Source of the DNA: Adiantum capillus-veneris
Taxonomy: Eukaryota > Streptophyta > Polypodiopsida > Polypodiales > Pteridaceae
Direction of reading: 5' to 3'
Length of the DNA stretch: 64,000 bases
NCBI GenBank assembly: GCA_014529385.2
Contig: CM043965.1
Coordinates: 68,049,690-68,113,689 of the forward strand
Positions 20,655 through 31,541 of this stretch are shown piece by piece. Positions within the stretch are counted from its first letter, which is position 1. Every line of letters begins with the position of its first letter. The position numbers were made by a program, and so were the translations under genes. The notes below the pieces were generated by a model. It was not told where the DNA came from. It made no database searches and worked only from the letters and a program-made list of their open reading frames with translations.

Positions 20655-21575
20655 CTAATTAATAAGCCGAACAGCCAAAACATGCATGTGCTCAATAGAT
20701 GGCTTTCTATCATGCCATGCTTCATATGGATTCATAGATTGCAATGCTTTCATAGGACACCTGTTGAGTACATAAGTGGCACACATGACAACCTCAAGCC
20801 AAAACAAATGTGGTAAAGCTTGACTCTTGACCATACATCTTGCCATTTTTGTAAGAGACATGTTTCTCCTCTCAGCAACACCATTTTTTTGAGGCGTATA
20901 TGGCACTGTACATTGGTGTTTTATCCCACGACTAGCCAGAAATGCATTAAATTCATGAGACATATACTCCCCCCCTCGATCGGAACGGCGGGTGCCCATA
21001 GTACATTTTGAGACATTTTTAGCCACAGCAAGAACCTGGTTGAAGAACATGAACACTTTGGACTTAGCTTTCAACGGATATACCCATGCATGCCAGGAGT
21101 AGTCATCAACGAAAGTCACAAAGTACAAGTAATTTACCAAGGATGGAGTTTGCATAGGCCCACAAACATCACTATGCACAAGTTGCAATCTGCATGTAGC
21201 ACGGACTGAACCATCCTTTGGAAACTTAGCACGCTGCATTTTACCCAAAATACAGCCTTCACAAACATGTTTGACAGGTGCTTCAAGAGGCGGCAAAGAA
21301 GCAACCATGTCAGATTTCTGCAAGCGCGGCAAACTGGAAAAATTCAGATGCCCAAAATGTGCATGCCACAGTTTCGCATCTAAAACAACCCTTGAATCTA
21401 CAATTGCATTTGCAAAATTTTGTCCACACTTGTCATACAAAGTAAGCTTATATAGCCCATGGCACAAAAGGCAAGATGTAACAATTTCATCTCCTAAACT
21501 GAGATCATGAACTGTACATCTGTCATCCACAAATTTTACTTCAAGTCCAAGTCTAGCAAGTGCAGATATAGACAA
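20655..21575 (-). pseudogene. copia-2 integrase (306 aa open frame)
   Basis: This is the longest clean piece of the element. The zinc region shows LWHAHFGHLNFSSLPRL and HVCEGCILGKMQRAKFP (HHCC). The catalytic core shows QLVHSDVCGPMQ (first Asp), FVTFVDDYSWHAWVY, SDRGGEYMSHEFNAFLASRG (second Asp region) and YTPQKNGVAERRNMSLTKMA (Glu). It ends in MNPYEAWHDRKPSIEHMHV, then diverges before an upstream stop. It would insert the cDNA copy into the genome, but lies in a broken polyprotein. Confidence 0.92.
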
Positions 21576-21990
21576 AAGATCTTCTTGATCCTAGGTACAT
21601 AAAGTGCATTAACAAGTATGAAAGAACTATTATTTGTAGCGGTAAGCACAATCTTTCCAACTCCCTAAACCGGATAAGAGGCATTATTGGCACAAGTGAC
21701 TGAATTCCCATGAGGGACAGACTTGAGAGAGGTGAACAATTCACGATGTGAGGTAATGTGGTTTGTAGCACCACTTTCAAAATACCAGACATGTGAATCT
21801 GCAACAACTGGCATGCATGCATCATGGACAGCTGGATTGTAAGGGCACTTTGCACTAAAAGCCCATTCTGCATCAACATCATCATCATGGTCTCCTTTCA
21901 CAAAAGACTCAACAATGGCTGCTTTTGTAGTGGAACCAGCATTTGTAGTGGAACCACCCTCTTTGGCCTTCAACTTAGGACACTACTTGA
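21553..21990 (-). pseudogene. copia-2 protease / pre-integrase region
   Basis: Two overlapping frames carry the part where copia protease is expected. HVWYFESGATNHITSHRELF resembles the protease active-site region W..DSGA..H, but the catalytic Asp is replaced by Glu (FESGA). If correct, the protease is dead in this copy. Frames break at about 21660 and 21970. Confidence 0.75.
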
Positions 21991-22825
21991 TCAAGTGATC
22001 ATTAGTTTTATATAATGGCAACACATCTTCTTTTTTCCCTTATCACCAAAATTTTCAGACGAATTGCTGCCAACAGAAGCATTAGGAATAGGTGATTTTC
22101 CACTCACAGAAGAACCATAAGAAGTGGTTGCATTGTTGTTACCACCTTTCTTGAGAAGCAATAAAATCCTGTTCAATTGCACACTGTCTAGTCTTGTTTT
22201 TTTTGGAAAGCAACTCTTGCAGCAGTAATGTGCACAATGCATCAAACTTGACAACTTCAAGATTTCCTTGGGTCATAAGTCTCCAAGTACTAGCAAAAGT
22301 CTCGTAAGAATCTGGTAAGGCATCAAGAACAATCTGCACAAGGGAACCGTCTGAAATGACTTCACCTGCAGAAATAAGTTGCTCATTGATTTCCTTGACA
22401 CCAGCAAGGAAAGTGTCCATATCATCTTCCTCATGCATAGTCTTCAAATCCAGCTCTTTATGCAGCAATGAAGTTTTTGCCTCATTGCGACTTGCATAAA
22501 GACCAGCCAGAATATCCCAAGCCTGTTTTGCAGATTTTGTTGAACAAATGTGAGGAGTAGTGGTGCAATTTACAGACAACACAATCAATGCATGATCCTG
22601 CGCGTCCTTTACATCCAAATTAGCTTCTTCTACCATAGGTAAAACAACTCTAACAGTAGCAATCCTTACAACAAGACCTACCACATCCTCAACATCGTCT
22701 ACATCCTCAGAACCAGGACATACATCAATGCCTTGCACAATATTCTAAACGCCCTTTGACACAAGAACATGTTGCATCATGTAAGCCCACATAGGGTAAT
22801 TGTCCCCATCAAGCATGGTGATCAA
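21991..22825 (-). pseudogene. copia-2 gag (nucleocapsid precursor)
   Basis: Gag polypeptide of the copia type. HALIVLSVNCTTTPHI then AKQAWDILAGLYASRNEAKT, ELDLKTMHEEDDMDTFLAGV, LVQIVLDALPDSYETFAST are typical of this family. The upstream frame (22739-22825) reads MLDGDNYPMWAYMMQHVL, the common gag start, with TAG in place of a conserved Trp at about 22745. The C-terminal part (21991-22260) is Ser/Lys-rich with weak zinc-knuckle traces (CCHY). The 5' end is cut off at LINE A. Confidence 0.85.
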
Positions 22826-23345
22826 TGTTGGAGCTGGATTTGTTACTATTCCACTCAATTTTGGGAGCTACTTTGGGGCATGCTTTGAATGTAACAAATT
22901 TGGGCACTTTACCAGGGATTTCCCCATGAGGACCAAAGTGAACTATGAGCCTACAGCCTAGGCCCCTAATTTAGGGAAAATCAATCATGTCCTTGTCAAG
23001 GATACCGATGGAGGAAGGTGAGAAACAGGTTAAGAGCTGCAAAGGGACAAGAATAGAGGAAGAAAAGAGGCTATGATTTGTGACAATGAAGTCACCAAAA
23101 CACAAGAGAAGATTGTAGAGGTGCAGATCTTCACATTGCAAAGCCCCGAACGCCCCCGCAAAGATAATCCGTTTGTCTTTCTTGCAAGTACACCTAAGCT
23201 TCTAACAATAACAACTACATTAGGTGTGAAGATCTCAGGACTAAAGAGCGCAAAAAGGGTGAAGAAGATGGCAAGAGAATCCATTTCACCGGAGGCTAGC
23301 GGAGCCTTGAAAGGGATAGTCTCCTTCGCACCCCTATCCAACTAA
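22826..23345 (+). pseudogene. LINE A ORF1 C-terminal half with zinc knuckle
   Basis: Broken plus-strand frames encode FVTIPLNFGSYFGACFECN, then KFGHFTRDFP. This is a CCHC-type knuckle with its last Cys changed to Phe or misread. A second part (23073-23345) encodes KLLTITTTLGVKISGLKSAK, RVKKMARESISPEASGALKG, matching the ORF1 tail of LINE C. ORF1 proteins bind the LINE RNA. The N-terminal half is absent. Confidence 0.75.
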
Positions 23346-23489
23346 AAGGTGCGACTAGTGCCATCCTGCTCCACAACCCCTTTGAAGTTACTTAAGAAAA
23401 GAAACCTCATGACCTTGAGGAACCTCAAGATTCTCCTAGGGCCACAAATACGGAGATCGGCAGATGTAAAGGAGTTAGTTCCCCTATCC

Positions 23490-24380
23490 CAATGATGGAA
23501 GTTCTAACTACACAATCATGGAATGTGAAAGGATTAAAGACCAAGAGGAAGCCCGCCCTCTTCTAGGGGAAAGTTAGAAATGATAAGGAACTAATTGTTG
23601 GGCCATCCAAGAACATCATTTGGATGCCTCCAACAAAAAAAAAAAGGCATTAGGGAAGAAGTTGGTGTTCTATGGAGAGGGGGTGGATGGGTTCATTGGC
23701 ATCCTCTCTATTGTGGACAAGGACCTGGAGCCCAAAGTGGTTCTTAATCACCCCTCTCGGAGATTCCTAGGAGTGAGAGTTATGTGGGCAGATCAACCTA
23801 TTACCATAGTAAACATACATGGCCCCTGCAATGCCAAGGATAGAGCCAAATTATGGATGCACCTTATGGATCCCCTATTGAAGGAGAGTGGCTATTGACA
23901 GGTGACTTTGATATGATTGAGAAGACAAAGGATAGAACAGGCTCAGTCGAAAGGCTTTGAGAAAACTAAATGACTAGGTCTCTATGAGAAATGGGCTATG
24001 ATGGACCTGTGGGAGGTGGGCCCTTGGAAAAACACTCCGTCCTTTGCATACACAAGCCTACAATATGTATGCATGGGTTCCCGGCTTGACAAGTGCTACT
24101 GCTCTTACCAAGCTGACTAGATATCCCGTCACTACTTGAGATGAAGGTGCTGCCAACAAAGAGCATGTCAAAACATACACCTTTACACCAGAAACTCAAG
24201 ATAGCCAATGGGGAGGGACAAGCCCAGGGGGAGTAAGAAGTTGCTTGTTATTGGGGTACACCTTTTCAAAGACCCTCTATTTAGAAGGATTACCAAGAAA
24301 GCTTTGACTAAACTCAATAAAGATATTAATCTTGAAAACCTGAAGCTTGGGGTCTCTTTGATTGGAATATACAAAAAGTG
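23490..24380 (+). pseudogene. LINE A ORF2 endonuclease (APE-type), broken
   Basis: APE-like nuclease that nicks target DNA. Visible parts are SWNVKGLKTK (with TTQ before it), KKALGKKLVFYGEGVDGF, GILSIVDKDLEPKVVLNHPS, WADQPITIVNIHGPCNAKDR and KLWMHLMDP. The motifs that should read QEHHLD and GDFNM are disrupted by frameshifts near 23610 and 23900. Later parts (24000-24370) resemble the GPWNSTPGFTYTSLQ and SDH regions of LINE C only in fragments. Confidence 0.8.
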
Positions 24381-25995
24381 ATCAAAAGCTTAGACCCTCA
24401 TATGATAAAGGCCCTGGAAGAGCATTGGAAGCAGCTCAAAAAGGAGGTTGCTTGTCCAACTTCCAAAAAAGCCTATGGGCTAGCCTCCGAAGAAGAACAC
24501 AAAAGGTGGGTGGAAGCTAAAGCCAACCTGGCCAAGCAGCATCTTGAGGAGGTAAGGAGGGTGAGGTTGATATCTAGGGGACCTTCCTCCAGCCAGAGGC
24601 CTCTAATCAAGCTCATTTTTTAAGGGCCTTGAAAATCAATAAACGCCGGGGCTTTGTCTACTCGCTCACATATGAGAATGGGAATGCTACACAAGATCAA
24701 GATGAAATGGCTAGCATGATACTTGATCATCTTAGCCAAATAATTGGCCAACTAGAGACCTTCTCTCAAGAAGTGGATGAAGCCACAGAGCGACCTTGCT
24801 CAAAGGTGTCAATAGGAAAATTCCCCAGCTTGAAGCCAATTGTCTTGAGATGGCCTTTTCTAAAGATGGTGCTCGCTTGCATTGCAAGCTCTTGGCAAGG
24901 AGAAATCCCCTGGTTGGAATGGTGTAACCACTAAAGTCTTCAGGGAGTTTTGGGATGACCTCAAGGTCCTAGTCACATATATGTCTAACCAAGATTTTTT
25001 CAAGGGGTCATTGGATCCTAGAGTTAAAAGAGGGCTTATCAAGCCTATCCCAAAATAGGTTTGTTTCGCGCATCTTAACCATTGGCGTCGCATAACTATG
25101 ATGTTTGTGGCATACAAAATCATTGCCAAGAAAGTAGATCTTAGAATCACTCCCCTCTTGGATAGAGTTATCTCCCCTCATCAGCACGTGTTTATCAAAG
25201 GAAGGTCAATATATGACAATATCTTGACAACAATGGTTTGCATTGAGTACACAGCCTTCACGAAGTAGGATTTCATTTAACTTCAGCTAGACCTGGACAA
25301 GGCGTATGACAGGATTATCTGGTCCTTCATTGAAGATGTCATGAATTCACTAGGCTTTGGGCCTTTTCTTTGTTGACTTATACACACTTCTGGTGCATGC
25401 AATCAATTTGAGCTCTTGTTCAAGAATAGAATTGTGGGATTCTTTGTAGGTAGAGGATCTATCAAACAAGGATGGCCCCTTGCCCATCTTCCATTTTCTT
25501 CACATCCTCTAATAACGATGCTCAAAGCTGCTACTTTGCGGGGATAAATTTAAGGTTTAACTTTGCTCGACAACGACCAACTCATATCCAAGATGTTCGG
25601 AGACGACTCCCTACTCTTCTTGAAAGCTTGCCCTCAGGTACTCAAGAAGGTGCTACAGATTTTCCAGGCATTTGTTGTGGCTTTGTGGTCAAAGTGTAGT
25701 ATTGAGAATTCTAGATTGATCTCTCTGACGAAAAATGAATCATTTGACCCATCAGTCTGGTTTGGAGAGATTATTTCTAAAGGAAGGATATTTTGACATC
25801 TGGGTGCCCCCTTGAGGGTGGAAGTTACACAGAAGCAAAGGTTCAAGTGGGTATTGGAGAAGATCCAGAGAAAAATGAAAAGGTGGGAGATTGTGTTGCT
25901 TCCCTTCCCGAGTTGGGTCAGAGTGATCAACTCTTTTTTGCTTCCTTATATTGCCTTCACCAGTCCGCTCCTCAAAATAGCCAAATGTAACTAGA
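24378..25995 (+). pseudogene. LINE A ORF2 reverse transcriptase, broken
   Basis: Frames at 24378-24934 encode KKEVACPTSKKAYGLASEEE, HKRWVEAKANLAKQHLEEV, and DEMASMILDHLSQIIGQLET, which precede RT. RT follows in several frames: HQHVFIKGRSIYDNILTTMV near 25180, LDLDKAYDRIIW near 25290, SIKQGWPLAHLP near 25460, MFGDDSLLFLKACPQVL at 25590-25630 (the catalytic xADD box reads FGDD) and WVLEKIQRKMKRWE near 25850. Many indels and stops are present. Confidence 0.82.
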
Positions 25996-26730
25996 AGGAT
26001 ATTTTGAAACCTGTTAAAATATTCTTATGGAGGAACAACACTGAAGCCTCGTCACCGTGGTAGTGGGAAAAGTGGGAAGTTATCGCTCGACCAGTGGAAC
26101 AAGGAGGCCTTAGAATTCTCAACCATGTTGTTCATGTTGAGCCCTGTGTGCCAAATTTTTTGTCTCAATAGCAAAACAAGACCAGTCTTGAGCTATCATG
26201 ACCAAGCATATGATAGACAAGGTAAACCTTTTCTTTGAAGGTGGTCAATAGAAGGGGATTGAGTTGCATGGCAAGCTATTATCCTCGAGGTGCTCTTCCC
26301 CGGGACTGGGTGACATCACGACAGAGCTAACTAGTGCAAAAGTGCAATAGAGAATCAAGAGTATTGGAATGGGGTGAATTAACCAGATACTTTCAAAACA
26401 CTATCTTGCACACTAATACCCTTGGTTGTCTAAAGTTGCTAGTATAAGCATGAACCCTTATTGGAGAGAAACTGCAAGAAGGGTGAACAATAAAGGACTC
26501 CAGTGGTTGATCCACTTCTCTGATGGAAGCAACAAGTGCTGGAAATCCTCTGGCTGCCCCGCTTTAACTCAAAGATATTGAGAAGCTACTTGTCAATAGA
26601 GTGATAGAAGGCTTGGATAATATTTTAATCTCAATCTGTGAATCTACTTTTGAGTGGAAATCTTGAAAATGACCCATGAGTAGCCAGTCCTTTAAACTTC
26701 ATACCAAGGACATTTCCCTAACATTAATAC

Positions 26731-27009
26731 ATGAGGCTGATTGGAAGCTCGATGGGTGAAGGTCACAAAGAACGTTTGGAATCCACAGTGCCTCACTTTA
26801 TGAAGATATTTTTGTGGAAGATATTGTGGGGGGTTCTACCGGCAGGAATCAAGATTCAGGCATGTGGTATTGGGTCCAATAAATGTTCAGGGTACAACTT
26901 GGCTAACGAAGACCTCGCCCACCTTGTCATGGAATGCCCGGCAATTCAAGGCCATGGCAAGGAAGGTGTGCAAATGGATACAAAGATCATGGAATATAGG
27001 GTTCTTTAA
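26731..27009 (+). pseudogene. LINE A ORF2 C-terminal zf-RVT region
   Basis: VPHFMKIFLWKILWGVLPAG, then KCSGYNLANEDLAHLVMECP, is the zinc-binding region after RT in plant L1 elements (CxxC...HLxxxC pattern with the first Cys pair partly lost). It ends shortly after at 27009. The remaining sequence to 27250 resembles the tails of LINEs B and C. Confidence 0.82.
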
Positions 27010-27361
27010 GAAGGATATGTGCCTTGGTGGTAAATAGTTTTGAAGTTCTACACTACTAATTTGTAGTCAAATTGTTAGGTACTGTTTCTTCAAAAGTATC
27101 TAGAAGGCTAGGAACTGCCACGTCTTTGATATCAACCTCTCAGTGGCTAGCTTCTTAGAGATTATACAAGAAAGGAGATAATATATGTAGTAGGTAAAAG
27201 GACCAACTCAAATGATTGGCCTAAGGGGACCGTCGCCATCTGATCGAGCCTTGCTGTGTAAAGAGAATTTGGGCTTTTGGTAATAGTTTGTTACTAGGTA
27301 TGTTCCTCAAGGCTCGGCAGGAGCTTGAGGCTGATTTGTATTATTCTCGGTTTACAAAAAG

Positions 27362-27520
27362 GGAGTTCCAAGGTCATCGCTCTAAATCACCAAGATAGTC
27401 AACTTCCTCCCACCCTATATTGTACTCAAAAGGCCTCGAACAATCCAAGCTATCCACAAGAACCTACAAAAATGGAGTTCCAAGGTCCTCGCTCTAAATC
27501 ACTAACATAGTCAATTACCT
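27362..27520 (+). repeat. Imperfect tandem repeat, period 112 bp
   Basis: GAGTTCCAAGGTCATCGCTC, then TAAATCACCAAGATAGTCAA, at 27362 recurs at 27474 with a few changes. It lies between the tail of LINE A and the tail of LINE B, with no gene in 27010-27590 other than LINE A remnants. Confidence 0.75.
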
Positions 27521-27865
27521 ACCTCTTAGCTGCCCTATAACACCCATCACTTAATTGCTCATAGCGTTTAAAAATGCTAGGTCAAAAGGTGGGGAGATTA
27601 TATTAAAATAGAACCACTACAACAACGTCATGCTCAACACGAGCCATGGCAAATCCAAGAGTCTTAGGGATGTAAAGGGAGCCACCCACATAGAAAGAGA
27701 TAATACACAACGACATGAGGGCCTTTATGGGGAGCTCTCAAACCCACGATACATAGAAAACCATCATAGACAAAAAGATTGCATGGTTTCCACAGGGCAC
27801 AAACCCCGTGCCACAGGATAGGACCCATCCCATAGAAAGCCTAAAAAGCATACCAAAAGAGAATC

Positions 27866-28666
27866 TTGTCGCACGGGAAGAAACCGGACCGTATTTGGCC
27901 GTCGATGCAAGACCAGGTTGAGACTAAGGTCGACAAACTTTGGAATGCCACCATCAACGTTAGTTTACAACCCTGCAAGCTTCTATACATGTTTGAAGTA
28001 GCTAAATCTCACTACTTGTGTAATGATAAGAAACACTTGACTTTTGTATACTTTCCCTCCCACGAAGAGATCATTCTTGTAGAAACCAATTTTCCAGGTT
28101 TTTTAACCCATTTGCAATTTTTTTCCTGCCAGGTGACTAACTATTGGGCATTCCTTGAAAAGATGAGAGAGGTTTTCACTAGCAATTCTGCATTGCGGGA
28201 AATGATCCAACCCAATTCCCCAAGTGAGAACCTTCATGCCACTTGGAAAGGCTCCCCTTAACACCTTCCAAACAAAGACCTTTATTCTATGCGGCCAATG
28301 CAGGTGCCATATGTTTTTCAAACCTATTTCCCATCTTGACTTTGACCATTGCTTGCCCCATAATTTGTTGAGTGGAAAGAACGAATCCTTCGAATACATA
28401 AGTGAGACGTACACTCCCTTGGTTTGTGGCTTCAGAAAGTGTCTGCTCTTCAGCCAGTGCTAGGCTTTCCACTCAAATCTAGAATCAATATTTGGCAAAT
28501 ACCCCCTATTTAGTTGTTCCAAGGCTCTACTGATTAGCAAGCTTTCAGCCCCGTTGAGGTTAAACTGGCTAGCTAGTTGGTCTGTTCTTTTCCAACAAAA
28601 AATGTTGTAGTTCCAAAGCTGACTAGTTGATATGTTTGATACCTTTGTTATTATTTTGTCTGGCAA
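27866..28666 (-). pseudogene. LINE B ORF2 C-terminal zf-RVT region
   Basis: Within 28103-28414 the minus frame reads HLHWPHRIKVFVWKVLRGAF, then PSGMKVLTWGIGLDHFPQCR, IASENLSHLFKECPIVSHL. This is the domain of plant L1 ORF2 after RT, with the HLFxxCP half of the zinc motif intact. The flanking frame at 28460-28666 (TSQLWNYNIFCWKRTDQLA) belongs to the stretch between RT and this domain. Confidence 0.8.
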
Positions 28667-28699
28667 CTTCCCTCCAAAAAGGGGTCATAGAAATGCTTA

Positions 28700-30400
28700 C
28701 AGCCTAAGAGAGCCAAGGGGACCAATGAGTCATGGAGTTGTGGAAATACTTTGTTAGCTCTCCCCACTCCAAAGACTCCATTGCCTTCTTGCATTTTTGA
28801 AAGAACTTGCCTATCAAACCACCAAGTTTAAGGATGGCCCAATGCGGGGCAAAAATATTATGGTGTACTTCCAACCCTTTCCACAGGCCACCTTTAGAGC
28901 ATAATTTAGAGTTTTCTATCATAGCCCTAGTCATAATGGCCCATGCCTAGTCTTGCTTAGATTCTGCCACCACAAACTTTATTGGGCCTCCACATGGATG
29001 CTAGAGTTGGGAATCCCTAAACCGCCTTGCTCCACTGGTCTCACAATTGTCTCCCAACTAGCCCATTGCCAAGGCATAGAGTCTTTAGTTTTTTTTTTTC
29101 ATAAGAATCTCTTCACAAGTTTCAAGAACTCTTTCTAGTTGCATTTTCCTAGCTTAAGCAGTGGACCATTGAAGGCTATATATAGGAGCATAAAGAAGTT
29201 GATGACTTTAGTTCTACTCAGGAAGGAGAGAATCACATACTCCCACCTTCGCATCTTGGTCCTTAGTTCTCCATAACCCAAAGGAATATTTGCTTGTGGG
29301 TGATATCCACCCCTAAAGGGGCTTCCAAGTACCAGAGATCTCCCACAATCTCCCTGGTCCATAGAGATGGATCAAATGTGATTCTCTCAAAGAGAGAGAC
29401 CAATCTTGACTTTTCAATGTTACACTTGGACCCTGAGGTAAGGGTGTATGTTTACACAATTTCTAGAGACTTCCTAATGACTTGAGGGCACGCTTTGAGG
29501 AAAATTAGGGAGTCATCCACAAAGAGCTTAGCCAAGAGATGGTGGTTGTTAGGAAGAGTTAGTCCTTGAATCTCCCCTTTAGCAACACTATCTTCAGGTA
29601 GTGTTACTAGAGGATGGGATCCAATGGAAAATAATAGAGGGATAAGAGGGCAGCCTTGTTTAATGGATTTTTTAACCTCAAAGTCTCCCACAATCCTTTC
29701 ATTGAAAAGAATCTCCAAATGGCTACCAACACACATGTACTGACGAAAATCCAAGTGCCTTCATGATGTCCTCAATGAATGACCAAGTGATCTTGGCATA
29801 GGAATTATCTAGATCTAATTGTAGCACGATGCATTATTGCTTAGTGAAAGCAACAGATTCAATACCGACCATTTCTGCCAAAATGTTATCATATATGGAT
29901 CTTCCCTTAATAAAACCATGCTGGTGAGGTGTGAGGACTTTTTCTAGGAGGGGGGGAAGCCTGAACGCTATTTTTTTGGCTATAATTTTGTAAGAAATTG
30001 ACATCATTGTTATGGGGTTCCAATGCTTCAAATCGGAGCTGCAAACTTGCTTCAGGATAGGCTTTATGAGGCCCCTTTTAATGCTCAAGTCTAAGACTCC
30101 ATCAATGAGGACTTGGTTAGCCATTTGCATGACGGGTAACTTTAAATCATCCAAAAAGTTTTTGAAGAATCTCTTTGCCAAGATATTTTAATGCAAGAGA
30201 GCATTCATCCTCGGTAAATGGATTTTCTAGAGGGTTGACTTCAGATAAGGAAATCCTTCTTTTGACACTCCTAAGAAGAGTATTATTAGCAAGGTCAAAT
30301 CACAAGAGCGGTCCTTGGGCTAGCCTACAATCTATTGTTAGTGGCTAAGCATTAGTTGCACCATCTCATCTAGATTCTTGACCTCCTTTCCATTCCCACA
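28700..30400 (-). pseudogene. LINE B ORF2 reverse transcriptase
   Basis: RT in several frames: DLSIKRGLIKPILKQVCSSD and HWNPITMMSISYKIIAKK, then LTPHQHGFIKGRSIYDNILA (29834-30181). Next come IKQGCPLIPLLFSIGSHPLV and the catalytic box in AKLFVDDSLIFLKACPQV (29452-29754), and the WEYVILSFLSRTKVINFFML region (29135-29362). The box reads FVDD where LINE C has FADD. Stops separate the pieces. Confidence 0.83.
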
Positions 30401-30409
30401 TGTGAGCGA

Positions 30410-31500
30410 GTGAACCAGGCCCCTACTCCTTTTGACTTTAAGGGCCCTAAAGAAGTGATGCTTATATGCCTCCTTCGGATGGAGAAAGTTTCTCTTGATA
30501 GGATTTTGGATTTCCTCACCTCCTCAAGTTGGTGCTCAGTTAAGTCCATTTTGGCTTCAAGCCATCTTTTGCATTCAGTCTTTGAGGTAGAATCTTCCTA
30601 CTTTTTGGTGGTTAGAAGCTCCACTTCATCTGCAAGTTGTTTTAGGTTCCCCTTGATGTACTTCTTTCTTCTCGGGCTTGTAGTTCTAACTGCTTTTTGC
30701 ATTTTCTTGGTGAATATGTCCCAGGCCCTAGGGCTTCCTAACTCCACATCTTTTGAACACTTAGCTAGAGCTTTGTGACTGAGGCTTTTGAAGATCAAGT
30801 CCTTGAAGAGGTGAGGCCTAGATGAGAGTAATCTCTTTGCCCCCTGGGGGCAATGATATTCCAATTTGTTTTTTATTATTTAATACTTAATGGCAAGTGG
30901 TCTGAAAGACACTGTGAAGTAACTACCTTCAGTTCAAACCATGGGGGTAGCCAATCAGCTTGATGAGAGCAATAGCATCGGTCTAGTGGAGAAGCCATAC
31001 CGGCATATTACATGCTGATGTATGTGACATGAGGCATGTTGCCCCATGGCCTTGCCTCCCACAAGTCAATTAAGGCCCATTTATCACAGAGACTTATCCA
31101 TTTGGATCTCTCAAATCCAGCTAGCATGTTTGATGATCCAATTTTGTCTCTTCTCTTCTCCACCATATTAAAATCTCCGACCAAAAGCCACTCCCCTTAG
31201 ATATGAGTGCCCTTAAGTCGTTCCCATAGCCTTGCTCTTTCCTTTGTTGAGCAAGGACCATATGTGTTGATGATGGTAATATGTTGATTTGCCCACTTAA
31301 TCTTAATTCCTAGAGATCTCCCAGAGGGATGATTGAACACCACATTTGGTTCAAGATCTCTCTCCACCATTGAAAGCACTCCATTGAATCCATCCACCCC
31401 TTCTTCGTAGAAGAACATCATGGTCCCCACTACTTGACGTCTTTTGCTAGACGCATCTAGGTGATGTTCCTCGACAGCCCAACAATTGATACCTTTGTCT
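30410..31500 (-). pseudogene. LINE B ORF2 endonuclease and linker
   Basis: At 31197-31430 the minus frame reads FFYEEGVDGFNGVLSMVERD, LEPNVVFNHPSGRSLGIKI and WANQHITIINTYGPCSTKE, matching the APE-type endonuclease of LINE C. Immediately downstream, broken frames carry the GDFNMVEK region and then LLSSRPHLFKDLIFKSLSHK, AWDIFTKKMQKAVRTTSPRR (30598-30864), the linker before RT. Confidence 0.8.
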
Positions 31501-31541
31501 TTTCTAACTTCCTCCCAAAAAAGGGAGTTTTTTTTTGGGTT

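Larger units (their letters stand above)
18896..22825 (-). mobile_element. Ty1/copia retrotransposon, truncated at both ends (copia-2)
   Basis: A separate copia lineage from copia-1, judged by its sequence. From right to left it has gag, a zinc-knuckle/protease region, integrase, RT and part of RNase H. No LTR is present at either end: RNase H stops before its HIEVHYHF end at 18896, and gag is cut at about 22825 where LINE A starts. Multiple stops and frameshifts and a 74-bp tandem duplication in RT show an old, dead copy. Confidence 0.88.
22826..27250 (+). mobile_element. L1-type LINE A, 5'-truncated and heavily mutated
   Basis: Non-LTR retrotransposon on the plus strand. In order: ORF1 zinc knuckle, ORF1 C-terminus, endonuclease, RT, and a C-terminal zf-RVT region. 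Each part resembles LINE C in the same window (for example ALGKKLVFYGEG is identical), so they are one family. It abuts copia-2 at 22826 head-on, with no ORF1 N-terminus, so it was truncated at insertion or broken later. No clear poly(A) tail is seen near 27250. Confidence 0.85.
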
